DNA of 14,028 nt from an uncultured Prevotellaceae bacterium (lineage in GTDB: Bacteria > Bacteroidota > Bacteroidia > Bacteroidales > Bacteroidaceae), in the NCBI GenBank assembly GCA_946539635.1, contig CAMNHS010000026.1, forward strand, positions 1-14,028, read 5' to 3'. The stretch's first letter is position 1. Every line of letters begins with the position of its first letter. Shown in pieces: positions 6,866 through 13,989 of the stretch. Below the pieces are notes generated by a model. That model had not been told where the DNA came from. It ran no database searches and saw nothing but the letters and a program-made list of their open reading frames with translations. The position numbers and the translations under genes were made by a program.

Positions 6866-7873
6866 ATGTCACAAATAATAGTATCATTATCTCCACATGC
6901 TCATGGCACAGATTCTGTTGAGAAGAATATGTATGGTGTCGTCATAGCGCTTCTTCCTGCGCTGTTGGCATCGTTCTATTTCTTTGGCTTAGGATCGCTG
7001 ATTGTTTGTGCTGCAAGCGTTATAGCATGTGTACTTTTTGAGTGGTTGATAAGCAAATTCATGCTACAGCGTACTCCTACAATCTCTGATGGTTCTGCCA
7101 TAGTGACGGGACTGCTTTTGGGTATGAACCTGCCAAGTAATTTCCCAATATGGATGATTGTCATTGGTGCGCTGGTCGCCATCGGTGTCGGTAAGATGAC
7201 CTTTGGAGGATTGGGACAAAATCCATTCAATCCAGCCCTTGTAGGACGCTGCTTCCTGCTTGTCAGTTTCCCTGTAGCAATGACATCGTGGCCAGTAGGA
7301 AACCAACTGATGGCTTATACTGATGCTACAACAGGAGCTACACCTCTGTACCTGATGCAGATGGCAATTAAGAATGATGACCCAACATTGTTGGAAAAAC
7401 TGCCATCATCTCTTGATATGTTCCTAGGAGTAACCCAAACCAACAATATGGGTGCTGGCACAATCGGCGAAATATGTGCAGTAGCATTATTGTTGGGATT
7501 GGTATATATGCTGTGTAAGAAAATAATAACATGGCACATTCCTGTCAGCATCATTGCGACAGTATTCTGCTTTGCAGGCTTGTTGCACCTATCTAATCCA
7601 GTATATGCAAATCCTGTGCAGGTTATCCTGTCAGGTGGCTTGATGTTGGGAGCAATCTTTATGGCAACAGACTATGTCACATCACCAATGTGTGCAAAGG
7701 GTCAGTTGATATATGGTGTATGCATCGGTTTGCTGACAGTAATCATTCGTAACTGGGGAGCTTATCCTGAAGGAATGTCATTCGCAATACTTATTATGAA
7801 TGCGTTTACTCCGCTGATTAATTATTATGTGAAACCAAAACGCTTTGGTGAAACGCCAAAGGCTGCCAAATAA
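6866..7873 (+). CDS. rnfD: Rnf electron transport complex subunit RnfD
   Basis: RnfD is an integral membrane subunit of the ion pump that carries covalently bound FMN. The 335-residue protein opens with 'SLSPHAHGTDSVEKNMYGVVIALLPAL', typical of RnfD/NqrB, and has many hydrophobic helices, beginning at about 23-40, 44-60 and 94-112. The flavinylation motif D153-A-T-T156-G-A-T159 fits Dxx[S/T]GAT exactly, and Thr159 is the expected FMN attachment site. 'GGLGQNPFNPALVGRCF' (about 114-130) is another family hallmark. The last part includes the 'MATDYVTSPM' and 'IRNWGAYPEGMSFAILIMNAFTPLI' signatures. It starts 30 nt after rnfC and ends 13 nt before rnfG. Attachment of FMN requires an ApbE flavin transferase, and no apbE gene lies in this window. 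Confidence 0.96.
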   Translation: MSQIIVSLSPHAHGTDSVEKNMYGVVIALLPALLASFYFFGLGSLIVCAASVIACVLFEWLISKFMLQRTPTISDGSAIVTGLLLGMNLPSNFPIWMIVIGALVAIGVGKMTFGGLGQNPFNPALVGRCFLLVSFPVAMTSWPVGNQLMAYTDATTGATPLYLMQMAIKNDDPTLLEKLPSSLDMFLGVTQTNNMGAGTIGEICAVALLLGLVYMLCKKIITWHIPVSIIATVFCFAGLLHLSNPVYANPVQVILSGGLMLGAIFMATDYVTSPMCAKGQLIYGVCIGLLTVIIRNWGAYPEGMSFAILIMNAFTPLINYYVKPKRFGETPKAAK

Positions 7874-7880
7874 GGGAGGA
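7874..7880 (+). promoter_or_regulatory. Strong Shine-Dalgarno sequence of rnfG
   Basis: GGGAGGA directly after the rnfD stop, 6 nt before ATG 7887. It fixes the rnfG start at 7887 rather than at an upstream in-frame TTG inside rnfD (7845). Such a strong site is unusual in Bacteroidota. Confidence 0.7.
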
Positions 7881-7886
7881 CGAGAC

Positions 7887-8510
7887 ATGGAAAGACTGAA
7901 ATCAAATCTTCAGAATATGGTTGGTGTCCTCGTTGGCGTTGCCTTCGTGTGTGCTCTGCTGCTGTCTATATTTAATAAGGTGACATCAGGCCCTGTGGCA
8001 GAACAGGCTGAAAAAGCTCTTCAGGACGGTATTAAAAATGTCATGCAGAGCGATAGCGTTGTGGTAGAGGGTGATACCATAGTTGAGAAAGAGTTTAATG
8101 GAAAGATGCTCTCTTTCGTAGTACACGATACTGATAAGGGTGTTGCCATAGAGAGTACAGATCCCAATGCTTTTGGCGGAAACTTGAAGGTTCTTGTCGG
8201 ATTTGCCGATGATGGCGAAATCCTCGGATATACTATTTTGGAAAGTGCTGAGACTCCAGGACTTGGTGCAAAAGCTGCTGAATGGTTCGTGGACGAGGCT
8301 CCTGGTGATATCGTAGGCTTGAATGCTTGGAAGAATAATCTCATGGTTACACAAGATGGTGGTGAGGTTAATGCAATCACAGCTTCTACTATCACCTCGC
8401 GTGCATTCCTGAGAGCCGTAACACAAGCTTGGTCTGCATATCGAGGAGATAAGGATGATGCTAAGACTGGAGCTACAGAACAAGAAGAGAAGAAAGGAGG
8501 TAAGAAATGA
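7887..8510 (+). CDS. rnfG: Rnf electron transport complex subunit RnfG (covalent FMN)
   Basis: RnfG is anchored by one N-terminal helix (about 10-28), and its FMN-binding domain faces the periplasm. Starting at ATG 7887 it has 207 residues. Family marks are 'LGYTILESAETPGLGAKA' (about 113-130) and the covalent FMN site around residues 162-168 (N-A-I-T-A-S-T, then ITSRAF), where Thr168 is the expected attachment residue. That site departs from the strict Dxx[S/T]GAT consensus, though I believe the TAST form is common in this phylum. The tail is hydrophilic and contains D191-A-K-T194-G-A-T197, a second exact match to the consensus, before an E/K-rich end. The codons for that end also form the Shine-Dalgarno of rnfE, whose ATG overlaps the rnfG TGA (ATGA). 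Confidence 0.95.
   Translation: MERLKSNLQNMVGVLVGVAFVCALLLSIFNKVTSGPVAEQAEKALQDGIKNVMQSDSVVVEGDTIVEKEFNGKMLSFVVHDTDKGVAIESTDPNAFGGNLKVLVGFADDGEILGYTILESAETPGLGAKAAEWFVDEAPGDIVGLNAWKNNLMVTQDGGEVNAITASTITSRAFLRAVTQAWSAYRGDKDDAKTGATEQEEKKGGKK
8495..8500 (+). promoter_or_regulatory. Shine-Dalgarno sequence of rnfE inside the rnfG tail
   Basis: AGGAGG lies 6 nt before the rnfE ATG at 8507, within the Gly-Gly codons of the rnfG C-terminus. With the ATGA overlap this points to coupled translation of rnfG and rnfE. Confidence 0.65.
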
Positions 8511-9091
8511 GTAACGCAAAAATAATTCTTAATGGTATAATAAAGGAGAACCCTACGTTCGTACTGCTGTTGGGTATGTGTCCTACATTGGCCACAACCA
8601 CAAGTGCGACGAATGGTATGATGATGGGACTTGCTACAATGGTAGTGCTCATTTTCTCCAACCTTGTTATATCAAGTATCAGGAACTATGTGCCTGATAT
8701 GGTGCATATCCCGGTATATATCGTCGTCATCGCTACATTGGTGACAATAGTGCAGATGTGCTTGGCTGCCTATCTGCCTGACGTAAACAAGTCATTGGGA
8801 TTGTTTATACCTCTCATTGTCGTCAACTGTATCATCCTCGGACGTGCTGAAGCTTTCGCATCAAAGAATGATCCAGTAGCATCAATGTGCGACGGACTTG
8901 GTATAGGACTCGGATTTACTTTGGCTCTCACGCTCCTTGGAATATGCAGGGAGCTGCTTGGCAATGGTACTGTCTTTGATGTTCGTCTTATATCAGAGGA
9001 ATATGGTATGCTTTTGTTCATACTTCCTCCAGGAGCATTCATGACGCTTGGCTTCCTAATTGCCATAAAGAATCGTTTTACAAAAGAATAA
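8507..9091 (+). CDS. rnfE: Rnf electron transport complex subunit RnfE
   Basis: RnfE is a six-helix membrane subunit homologous to NqrD. It pairs with RnfA to form the ion-translocating core and to hold a [2Fe-2S] cluster within the membrane. In the 194-residue product the expected cluster cysteines are seen in the inverted-repeat half motifs: Cys25 in 'GMCPTLA' and Cys108 in 'VVNCIILGRAEAFA'. The latter sequence, followed by 'DGLGIGLGFTLAL', distinguishes RnfE/NqrD from RnfA/NqrE. Length is slightly below many family members (about 200-230) because the C-terminal tail after 'GFLIAIKNRF' is short. It overlaps rnfG by ATGA and is followed by rnfA after 19 nt. Confidence 0.95.
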   Translation: MSNAKIILNGIIKENPTFVLLLGMCPTLATTTSATNGMMMGLATMVVLIFSNLVISSIRNYVPDMVHIPVYIVVIATLVTIVQMCLAAYLPDVNKSLGLFIPLIVVNCIILGRAEAFASKNDPVASMCDGLGIGLGFTLALTLLGICRELLGNGTVFDVRLISEEYGMLLFILPPGAFMTLGFLIAIKNRFTKE

Positions 9092-9110
9092 CCCTCAAAG
9101 CTCGTAGAAG

Positions 9111-9713
9111 ATGGAATATATACTTATATGCATAACTGCGATATTCGTAAATAATATCGTATTGAGTCAGTTCCTCGGCATCTGTCCGTTCTTGGGAGTG
9201 TCCCAGAGGGTGAATACAGCTCTCGGAATGGGTGCTGCTGTAACCTTCGTGATGACATTGGCGACTGTCGTAACATATCTGTTGCAGATATATGTCCTCA
9301 ATCCGATGGATTTGGGCTATCTGCAGACACTGTCGTTTATTCTTGTCATTGCCTCTTTGGTACAATTGGTAGAGATAATACTGAAGAAGGTGTCCCCTGC
9401 TTTATATCAGTCACTGGGAGTATTCCTTCCCCTCATTACCACAAACTGTGCCATACTGGGTGTTGCAATCCTCGTAATACAGCGTGATTACACCTTGCTC
9501 GAAAGCCTCGTGTATGCACTTGCTTCTGCAGTTGGCTTTGGTTTGGCTCTCGTAATATTTGCGGGCTTACGTGAACATCTCGCTATGGCAGATATCCCAA
9601 AGGGAATGCGTGGAATGGCGATAACACTTGTGACAGCTGGCATCCTGGCTCTTGCCTTCATGGGATTCAGTGGCGTTGACGGTGGTTTGAAACCAATATT
9701 TGGAATAGAATAA
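9111..9713 (+). CDS. rnfA: Rnf electron transport complex subunit RnfA
   Basis: RnfA is the second six-helix core subunit, homologous to NqrE, and shares the intramembrane [2Fe-2S] cluster with RnfE. The 200-residue protein shows '[18 protein letters not shown]' with Cys25, and '[15 protein letters not shown]' with Cys113, the expected cluster ligands at pseudo-symmetric positions. '[28 protein letters not shown]' and the final 'FMGFSGV' are characteristic of the family. Start and length agree with typical RnfA. It is the last gene of the rnf operon: hairpins begin directly at the stop codon and a strong terminator follows about 95 nt later. Confidence 0.96.
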   Translation: MEYILICITAIFVNNIVLSQFLGICPFLGVSQRVNTALGMGAAVTFVMTLATVVTYLLQIYVLNPMDLGYLQTLSFILVIASLVQLVEIILKKVSPALYQSLGVFLPLITTNCAILGVAILVIQRDYTLLESLVYALASAVGFGLALVIFAGLREHLAMADIPKGMRGMAITLVTAGILALAFMGFSGVDGGLKPIFGIE

Positions 9714-9743
9714 CTGATGGATATAATGATTATATAACATCAG
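9714..9743 (+). other. Hairpin directly after the rnfA stop
   Basis: CTGATG (9714-9719) pairs with CATCAG (9738-9743), and the interior ATATAAT-G-ATTATAT can pair as well, giving an AT-rich imperfect stem followed by only TTT. It is probably 3'-end protection or a weak terminator. A second CATCAG at 9772-9777 could compete for the same CTGATG. Confidence 0.45.
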
Positions 9744-9747
9744 TTTA

Positions 9748-9786
9748 GAGATACGATCCGTGTCTCAATAGCATCAGAGCACGGAT
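9748..9786 (+). other. Two mutually exclusive hairpins in the rnf 3' region
   Basis: GAGATACG-ATC-CGTGTCTC (9748-9766) is an 8-bp stem with one U-G pair. The alternative pairs ATCCGTG-T-CTC (9756-9766) with GAGCACGGAT (9777-9786), 10 bp with one bulge. They share bases 9756-9766, so only one can form at a time. No U-run follows either stem. Confidence 0.5.
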
Positions 9787-9806
9787 TATTTGTGTTTGTG
9801 TTGTTG

Positions 9807-9841
9807 TCTCCCTCCGACGTGATGTCTGGGGGGAGATTTTT
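9807..9841 (+). terminator. Strong intrinsic terminator of the rnf operon
   Basis: TCTCCCTCC (9807-9815) pairs with GGGGGGAGA (9828-9836) over 9 bp with one U-G pair. The stem is extended inward by GAC/GTC around a GTGAT loop and followed by TTTTT (9837-9841). It separates the rnf operon from the receptor operon. Confidence 0.9.
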
Positions 9842-9852
9842 ATTAAAAGTCA

Positions 9853-9881
9853 TTGTATTTCAATATTTTTTTATACCTTTG
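9853..9881 (+). promoter_or_regulatory. Promoter of the TonB receptor-DUF362 operon
   Basis: TTG (9853-9855), an 18-nt spacer and a -7 TACCTTTG (9874-9881) fit the Bacteroidota pattern, giving a start near 9886 and a leader of about 45 nt. That leader is AT-rich and too short for a cobalamin riboswitch. None is seen. Confidence 0.65.
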
Positions 9882-9930
9882 CAGCGCAAAAGTTATTTTT
9901 TATTATAAAGATTAGACAACATTACACGAA

Positions 9931-11814
9931 ATGAAAAAGAAAATTTTGCTTATGGCTCTTGTGGCTTGTGGTTATGCAGCGAACGCAGCAGAGCCTGCAG
10001 ATAGCGTTTCTCTTGAAAACATTACAGTTACAGGAGTGCGCAGTGCTGCTGATATAAGACTGTTGCCATTTACTGTTACGACAATAAGTAAAGAGGTTCT
10101 TAACGAAAACTATAGGCAGAACATCTTGCCTACATTGACAGAGCAAGTACCAGGTCTTATGGTAGCCTCTCGTGGCATCTTGGGCTATGGCGTAAGTAAT
10201 GGTGCTGCTGGTGGTATGACGATGCGTGGTTTGTCAAGTGGAGCAGGCCAGATGATGGTGCTTATTGATGGACATCCACAGTATAATGGAGTATATGGTC
10301 ATAGCATTGCAGACAGCTATTACAGCATGATGGCTGAAAGGGTAGAGGTGCTTCGTGGCCCAGCTTCCGTATTGTATGGAAGCAATGCTATGGGAGGTGT
10401 TATTAATATTGTTACTGATGACCTTTCGACACTTCACGATGGCACACAAACAACTATAGGTGTTGGCGCAGGCAGCTATGGAACTATCCAGACGGAAGCA
10501 ATGAACAGATTGCGCAAGGGCAAGTTCTTCAGCTCTGTTGGGGGACAGTATTCACGTTCTGACAACCACAGGCCGAATATGGGCTTTGAGCAGTATGGTG
10601 GCTTCTTGAAATTGGGATACGACTTCTCAGAACATTGGAAGTTGACAGGAGACGGTTCTGTGACCCATTTCAATGCCAGCAATCCAGGTAAGGATACAGA
10701 GCCAATGTTAAGTAATGACCAATGGATAACACGTATGACTGCGAATGTTGTTCTCGAGAATAACTTTGATAGGGTGAAAGGTGCAATCAGCGTCTATGAC
10801 AACTTTGGCATTCATAAGATTGATGATGGATATAAAGCTATTGGGGGCAAGCCACAGACAGATTTGTTCCGTAGCAAGGATGCCCTTGCTGGAGTATCTT
10901 GGTATGAGACGATAAGAGCTTGGGAAGGCGCAAGCTGGACACTTGGTGTGGATTATCAGCACATCTATGGAAGAGCCTGGTACACAAACAAGCAGACAGA
11001 CGAGAAGGTTGTTACCCCACAACGACTGAAGCAGAGTTGTCATGTACACGATAATGAGATAGCAGGTTATGTGCAGTATCATCAGAATCTTGGTGAGCGT
11101 TGGAGCATTGATGCAGGTTTGCGCTTAGACAACCACTCACAGGCAGGAACACAATGGATTCCACAAGGTGGTATAGTGTATCGTCCAATAGAAAATGGAC
11201 AGATAAAGGCTCTTGTCAGCAAGGGCTTCCGCAATCCAACTACGCGAGAAATGTATCTCTACGGAACAGCGAACAGTGACTCTCTGAAAGCAGAAAACAT
11301 GATGAACTATGAGATATCCTGGCATCATAGCCTGAATGACTTGTCATACGGCCTTACAGCATTCTTCATTGATGGTAAGAATATGATACAGACAATTGCT
11401 GGCAGAAATGTCAATTCTGGTGGATTTATCAATAAGGGTATTGAGGTTGATGCATCATGGAATGTAACACCTCATTGGACAGTAATGACGAATCATTCGT
11501 ATGTTTATATGCATACTCCAATTGTTGGTACTCCTCGCTATAAGGGATATCTTGGAACTCGTATGCACTATGGAAAATGGGGCATAGTAGCAGGATTGCA
11601 ACAATTGTCTCATCTGTGTACAGCTATAGATGCCAAGGCTGGTAACAGCTATAAAGAGGCAACACTCTTGAATGTAACTGTTGACTATGAGTTGATGAAT
11701 AATATTACTTTGTGGGCAAAGGGAGACAATCTGTTTGCTTGCAAATATGAGATAAACAAAGGTTATGTTATGCCAAGAGCAACATTCATGGCGGGCGTAA
11801 AGGTGAAGTTGTAA
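9931..11814 (+). CDS. TonB-dependent outer-membrane receptor (short, BtuB/CirA-like plan)
   Basis: This 627-residue protein should bind a scarce ligand at the cell surface and import it with TonB energy. It has a signal peptide (1-19, cleavage near ANA-AE), a TonB-box-like 'LENITVTGVR' (28-37), a plug domain (about 40-162, with 'LIDGHPQYNGVYGH' and 'ERVEVLRGPASVLYGSNAMGGVINIVT') and a 22-strand-type barrel to the end. 'GFRNPTTREMYLYG' resembles the conserved barrel motif of small metal/vitamin receptors. It lacks the N-terminal carboxypeptidase-regulatory-like domain of SusC proteins, and no SusD partner follows, so glycan uptake is unlikely. Iron, haem, another metal or a corrinoid are all possible; nothing in the sequence decides. 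The last residues 'VKVKL' lack the usual terminal aromatic. The DUF362 gene abuts its stop. Confidence 0.9.
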   Translation: MKKKILLMALVACGYAANAAEPADSVSLENITVTGVRSAADIRLLPFTVTTISKEVLNENYRQNILPTLTEQVPGLMVASRGILGYGVSNGAAGGMTMRGLSSGAGQMMVLIDGHPQYNGVYGHSIADSYYSMMAERVEVLRGPASVLYGSNAMGGVINIVTDDLSTLHDGTQTTIGVGAGSYGTIQTEAMNRLRKGKFFSSVGGQYSRSDNHRPNMGFEQYGGFLKLGYDFSEHWKLTGDGSVTHFNASNPGKDTEPMLSNDQWITRMTANVVLENNFDRVKGAISVYDNFGIHKIDDGYKAIGGKPQTDLFRSKDALAGVSWYETIRAWEGASWTLGVDYQHIYGRAWYTNKQTDEKVVTPQRLKQSCHVHDNEIAGYVQYHQNLGERWSIDAGLRLDNHSQAGTQWIPQGGIVYRPIENGQIKALVSKGFRNPTTREMYLYGTANSDSLKAENMMNYEISWHHSLNDLSYGLTAFFIDGKNMIQTIAGRNVNSGGFINKGIEVDASWNVTPHWTVMTNHSYVYMHTPIVGTPRYKGYLGTRMHYGKWGIVAGLQQLSHLCTAIDAKAGNSYKEATLLNVTVDYELMNNITLWAKGDNLFACKYEINKGYVMPRATFMAGVKVKL

Positions 11815-12798
11815 ATGAACAATGAAATAATGAAAACTATGAAAAGACTAATTGTTTTTGCAGTTGTAGCATTTGCTACAATAATGTGCAATGCACAGAG
11901 TAAGGTTTATTTGACTAAGGAGATAACTCCCGATGGTTTGGTAAAAGTGTATGAGGCTCTTGGCGTAAAACCTGTCGGCAAGGTTGCCGTAAAAATTTCT
12001 ACAGGCGAGATGGGTGGTAATAACTATCTAAAGCCAGCCTTGATAGGGAAACTTGTAAAGAAAGTTGATGGTACTATCGTAGAATGCTGTACAGCCTATG
12101 GTGGCTCGCGTCAGGATAAGGCAAAGCATTGGGAAACCATCAAGGCTCATGGATTCCTCGATATCGCAAAGGTAGATATTATGGATGAATTTGGTGAGAT
12201 AAAGATTCCTGTAAAAGACACAACGTGGCTAAAGTATGACATAGTGGGCGAACATGTGAAGAACTATGACTTTATGATAAATCTGGCTCACTATAAAGGG
12301 CACCAAATGGGAGGTTTCGGAGGAGTCATGAAGAATGCTTCTATTGGTGTTGCTTCTACTGCAGGAAAGGCTTATATCCATTCTCATGGTGTGACAGAAA
12401 AGACTCCAGAGTGTTGGCAGCATACACAGCCACAGGATGCTTTCATTGAGTCAATGGCAGCAGCAGCCCAGGCGGTTCATGATTACTTTGTTGCAAAATC
12501 GACGAATGGCGAGACTCGAATCATATACATCGCAGTTATGAATAATATGTCAATAGATTGCGACTGCGACAGCCATCCTGCAGAGCCGCTGATTGCAGAC
12601 TATGGAATCCTTGCAAGTCTTGATCCTGTTGCTCTGGATCAGGCTTGTTATGACATCGTAACAAAGATTCACAATGACGAGCATAACAATACAAAACCAC
12701 TGTTGGACCGTATCGCAAAGCAGCATGGCACACACATCCTGGAGTGGGGCGAGAAGATAGGCCTCGGAAGTACCAAGTATGTAATCACGGAATTGTAG
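11815..12798 (+). CDS. Exported DUF362-family protein
   Basis: The 327-residue protein belongs to DUF362, a family annotated as uncharacterised, possibly Fe-S related. Hallmarks are 'NLAHYKGHQMGGFGGVMKN' (156-174, with His159, His163 and Lys173) and 'CDCDSHPAEPLIADYGILASLDPVALDQAC' (249-278, with Cys249, Cys251 and His254). No separate ferredoxin domain is present. Unlike many family members it has a Sec signal peptide with likely cleavage after 'MCNA'. The -1 residue (Met) before that Cys does not fit a lipobox, so it is probably soluble in the periplasm. Its ATG touches the receptor TAA (TAAATG), so translation is probably coupled and the two likely act together. Met-6 and Met-9 are alternative starts with a neater signal peptide. 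Ligand and reaction are unknown; metal or cofactor binding by the CDCxxH motif is inferred. Confidence 0.85.
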   Translation: MNNEIMKTMKRLIVFAVVAFATIMCNAQSKVYLTKEITPDGLVKVYEALGVKPVGKVAVKISTGEMGGNNYLKPALIGKLVKKVDGTIVECCTAYGGSRQDKAKHWETIKAHGFLDIAKVDIMDEFGEIKIPVKDTTWLKYDIVGEHVKNYDFMINLAHYKGHQMGGFGGVMKNASIGVASTAGKAYIHSHGVTEKTPECWQHTQPQDAFIESMAAAAQAVHDYFVAKSTNGETRIIYIAVMNNMSIDCDCDSHPAEPLIADYGILASLDPVALDQACYDIVTKIHNDEHNNTKPLLDRIAKQHGTHILEWGEKIGLGSTKYVITEL

Positions 12799-12818
12799 TA
12801 AGAAAAAATATGCAGAAA

Positions 12819-12859
12819 GACAGTGATTTATGCTATTTTTGCATGAAAGTCAGTTTTTT
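12819..12859 (+). terminator. Weak intrinsic terminator after the DUF362 gene
   Basis: TTTATGC (12827-12833) pairs with GCAT-g-AAA (12841-12848) around a TATTTTT loop. Flanking GAC/GTC can close it further, and T6 follows at 12854-12859. The stem is AT-rich and bulged, so efficiency is doubtful. Confidence 0.45.
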
Positions 12860-12880
12860 ATAAAGTTTTTTCGGTAAAAA

Positions 12881-12912
12881 TTTGGAGAATAAGATATATT
12901 TCCATACATTTG
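12881..12912 (+). promoter_or_regulatory. Promoter of the outer-membrane protein gene
   Basis: TTTG (12881-12884), a 20-nt spacer and TACATTTG (12905-12912) give a consensus Bacteroidota promoter with the same elements and spacing as the rnf promoter. The leader to ATG 12955 is about 38 nt. Confidence 0.75.
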
Positions 12913-12954
12913 CAAACGCGAATTTACTTTTATTAACCTAAAAAACTTTGAATT

Positions 12955-13884
12955 ATGAAAAATTTACTGATTGCTTGTTTGATGTTAGCCGGCATGCAGA
13001 ATATGTCTGCTCAGGAGGCAACATGGGCTCCTAAGAATCTTGGTGTAGGTATTGGTGTAGGTACTACTGGTATTGCTATTGATGCTTCTACTACCATCCA
13101 CAACTATTTTGGCGTCCGCTTTGGTGTTGACATTATGCCAAAGATAAAGGTCAATAAGGATATCAACCTGAAGACAGAGAGAGCCAATAAGCAACTCTCC
13201 CAGTTGACAGGCGAAATCAACGATTTGAATACGAAGTTGGCTGCTGCCGGTATGGAAACAGTTGATTTGAATAGGTACCCTGGCGGCAATCTGCCAAACC
13301 AGATGGCTGTTCAGGGAAAATTCTCAAACACTACTTGGCACTTCCTCATAGACGTTTATCCATTTGGCAAAGCTCACAGCTTCCATGCTACTGTAGGTGC
13401 ATATTTTGGTTCTTCCGAGGTTATTACTTTGTATAACAGGGAGGAGGGCTTCCTGAAGCCAATCAATGCATACAATAATGCTTATCTGTCAGCAACAGAT
13501 CCCAACGTAAGGACAGTTATTGAACAGAATGGGTTGACAATGATTGGTGCTGATATGGGTGACTATTTCGTAACCCCTAATCCTGCACAGAATGGCAATG
13601 TCAATGCCTATGCCAAGGTGAACGGCTTCCGCCCATATCTGGGTGTCGGCTTTGGACGTGCAGTGCCCAAGAATCGCATTGGTTGCCAGTTCGACCTTGG
13701 TGTACAGTTCTGGGGTAAGCCAGATGTATATATTCCTACATATAACAAGGCAACAGGAACGTATCAGGACGAAAAGATTGATGCCGACAGGGCTGGCGGC
13801 GATGCAGGTAAGGTGTTGAAGACCATTTCAAAGTTTTCTGTCTATCCTGTGCTGAACTTCCGTCTGGTAGGTCGTATTCTCTAA
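12955..13884 (+). CDS. Predicted outer-membrane beta-barrel protein, function unknown
   Basis: The 309-residue protein has a signal peptide (1-19, cleavage near MSA-QE). A run of short beta-like strands follows: 'NLGVGIGVGTTGIAIDAST', 'FGVRFGVDI', 'WHFLIDVYPFG', 'FHATVGAYFG', and near the end 'FRPYLGVGFGRAVP', 'GCQFDLGVQFWGKPDVYI' and 'SVYPVLNFRLVGRIL'. This pattern suits a small outer-membrane barrel. Residues ~74-98 (KTERANKQLSQL...LNTKLAAAG) form a heptad-like helix inserted after the third strand, likely a periplasmic or surface loop. I recognise no named domain. It has its own promoter and terminator, so it is a single-gene unit, probably well expressed given the near-consensus promoter. 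Any link to the upstream receptor is only positional. Confidence 0.8.
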   Translation: MKNLLIACLMLAGMQNMSAQEATWAPKNLGVGIGVGTTGIAIDASTTIHNYFGVRFGVDIMPKIKVNKDINLKTERANKQLSQLTGEINDLNTKLAAAGMETVDLNRYPGGNLPNQMAVQGKFSNTTWHFLIDVYPFGKAHSFHATVGAYFGSSEVITLYNREEGFLKPINAYNNAYLSATDPNVRTVIEQNGLTMIGADMGDYFVTPNPAQNGNVNAYAKVNGFRPYLGVGFGRAVPKNRIGCQFDLGVQFWGKPDVYIPTYNKATGTYQDEKIDADRAGGDAGKVLKTISKFSVYPVLNFRLVGRIL

Positions 13885-13911
13885 GAATTCTTAAGAAAAT
13901 AATATACCCTG

Positions 13912-13951
13912 AGGTGTGTCACTTTTATGGTGGCACACCTTTTTGTTTTTT
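13912..13951 (+). terminator. Strong intrinsic terminator after the barrel protein gene
   Basis: AGGTGTGTCAC (13912-13922) pairs with GTGGCACACCT (13930-13940) over 11 bp with one U-G pair, loop TTTTATG, followed by TTTT-G-TTTTTT to 13951. Confidence 0.9.
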
Positions 13952-13989
13952 GCATAAGGGATGTTTCTCAGTTGCAAGGTGTGAAAATA

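Noticed and set aside
7845..7886. Upstream TTG start for rnfG inside rnfD
   Set aside because: It would add 14 non-family residues. ATG 7887 has an ideal Shine-Dalgarno sequence and starts at the usual N-terminus.
9842..9930. Cobalamin or other riboswitch before the TonB receptor
   Set aside because: After the promoter only about 45 nt of AT-rich leader remains, with no structured conserved boxes visible.
11815..11890. DUF362 protein as a lipoprotein (Cys25)
   Set aside because: The residues before Cys25 (T-I-M) do not fit a lipobox. Signal peptidase I cleavage after NA is more likely.
12834..12841. TATTTTTG as a second promoter for the barrel protein gene
   Set aside because: It matches the -7 consensus but has no TTTG at the -33 distance and lies in the loop of the putative terminator. 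The downstream promoter is complete.
13912..13983. Third copy of AGGTGTG near 13976 as part of a repeat family
   Set aside because: Seven bases outside the terminator stem, with no extended similarity; chance is likely.
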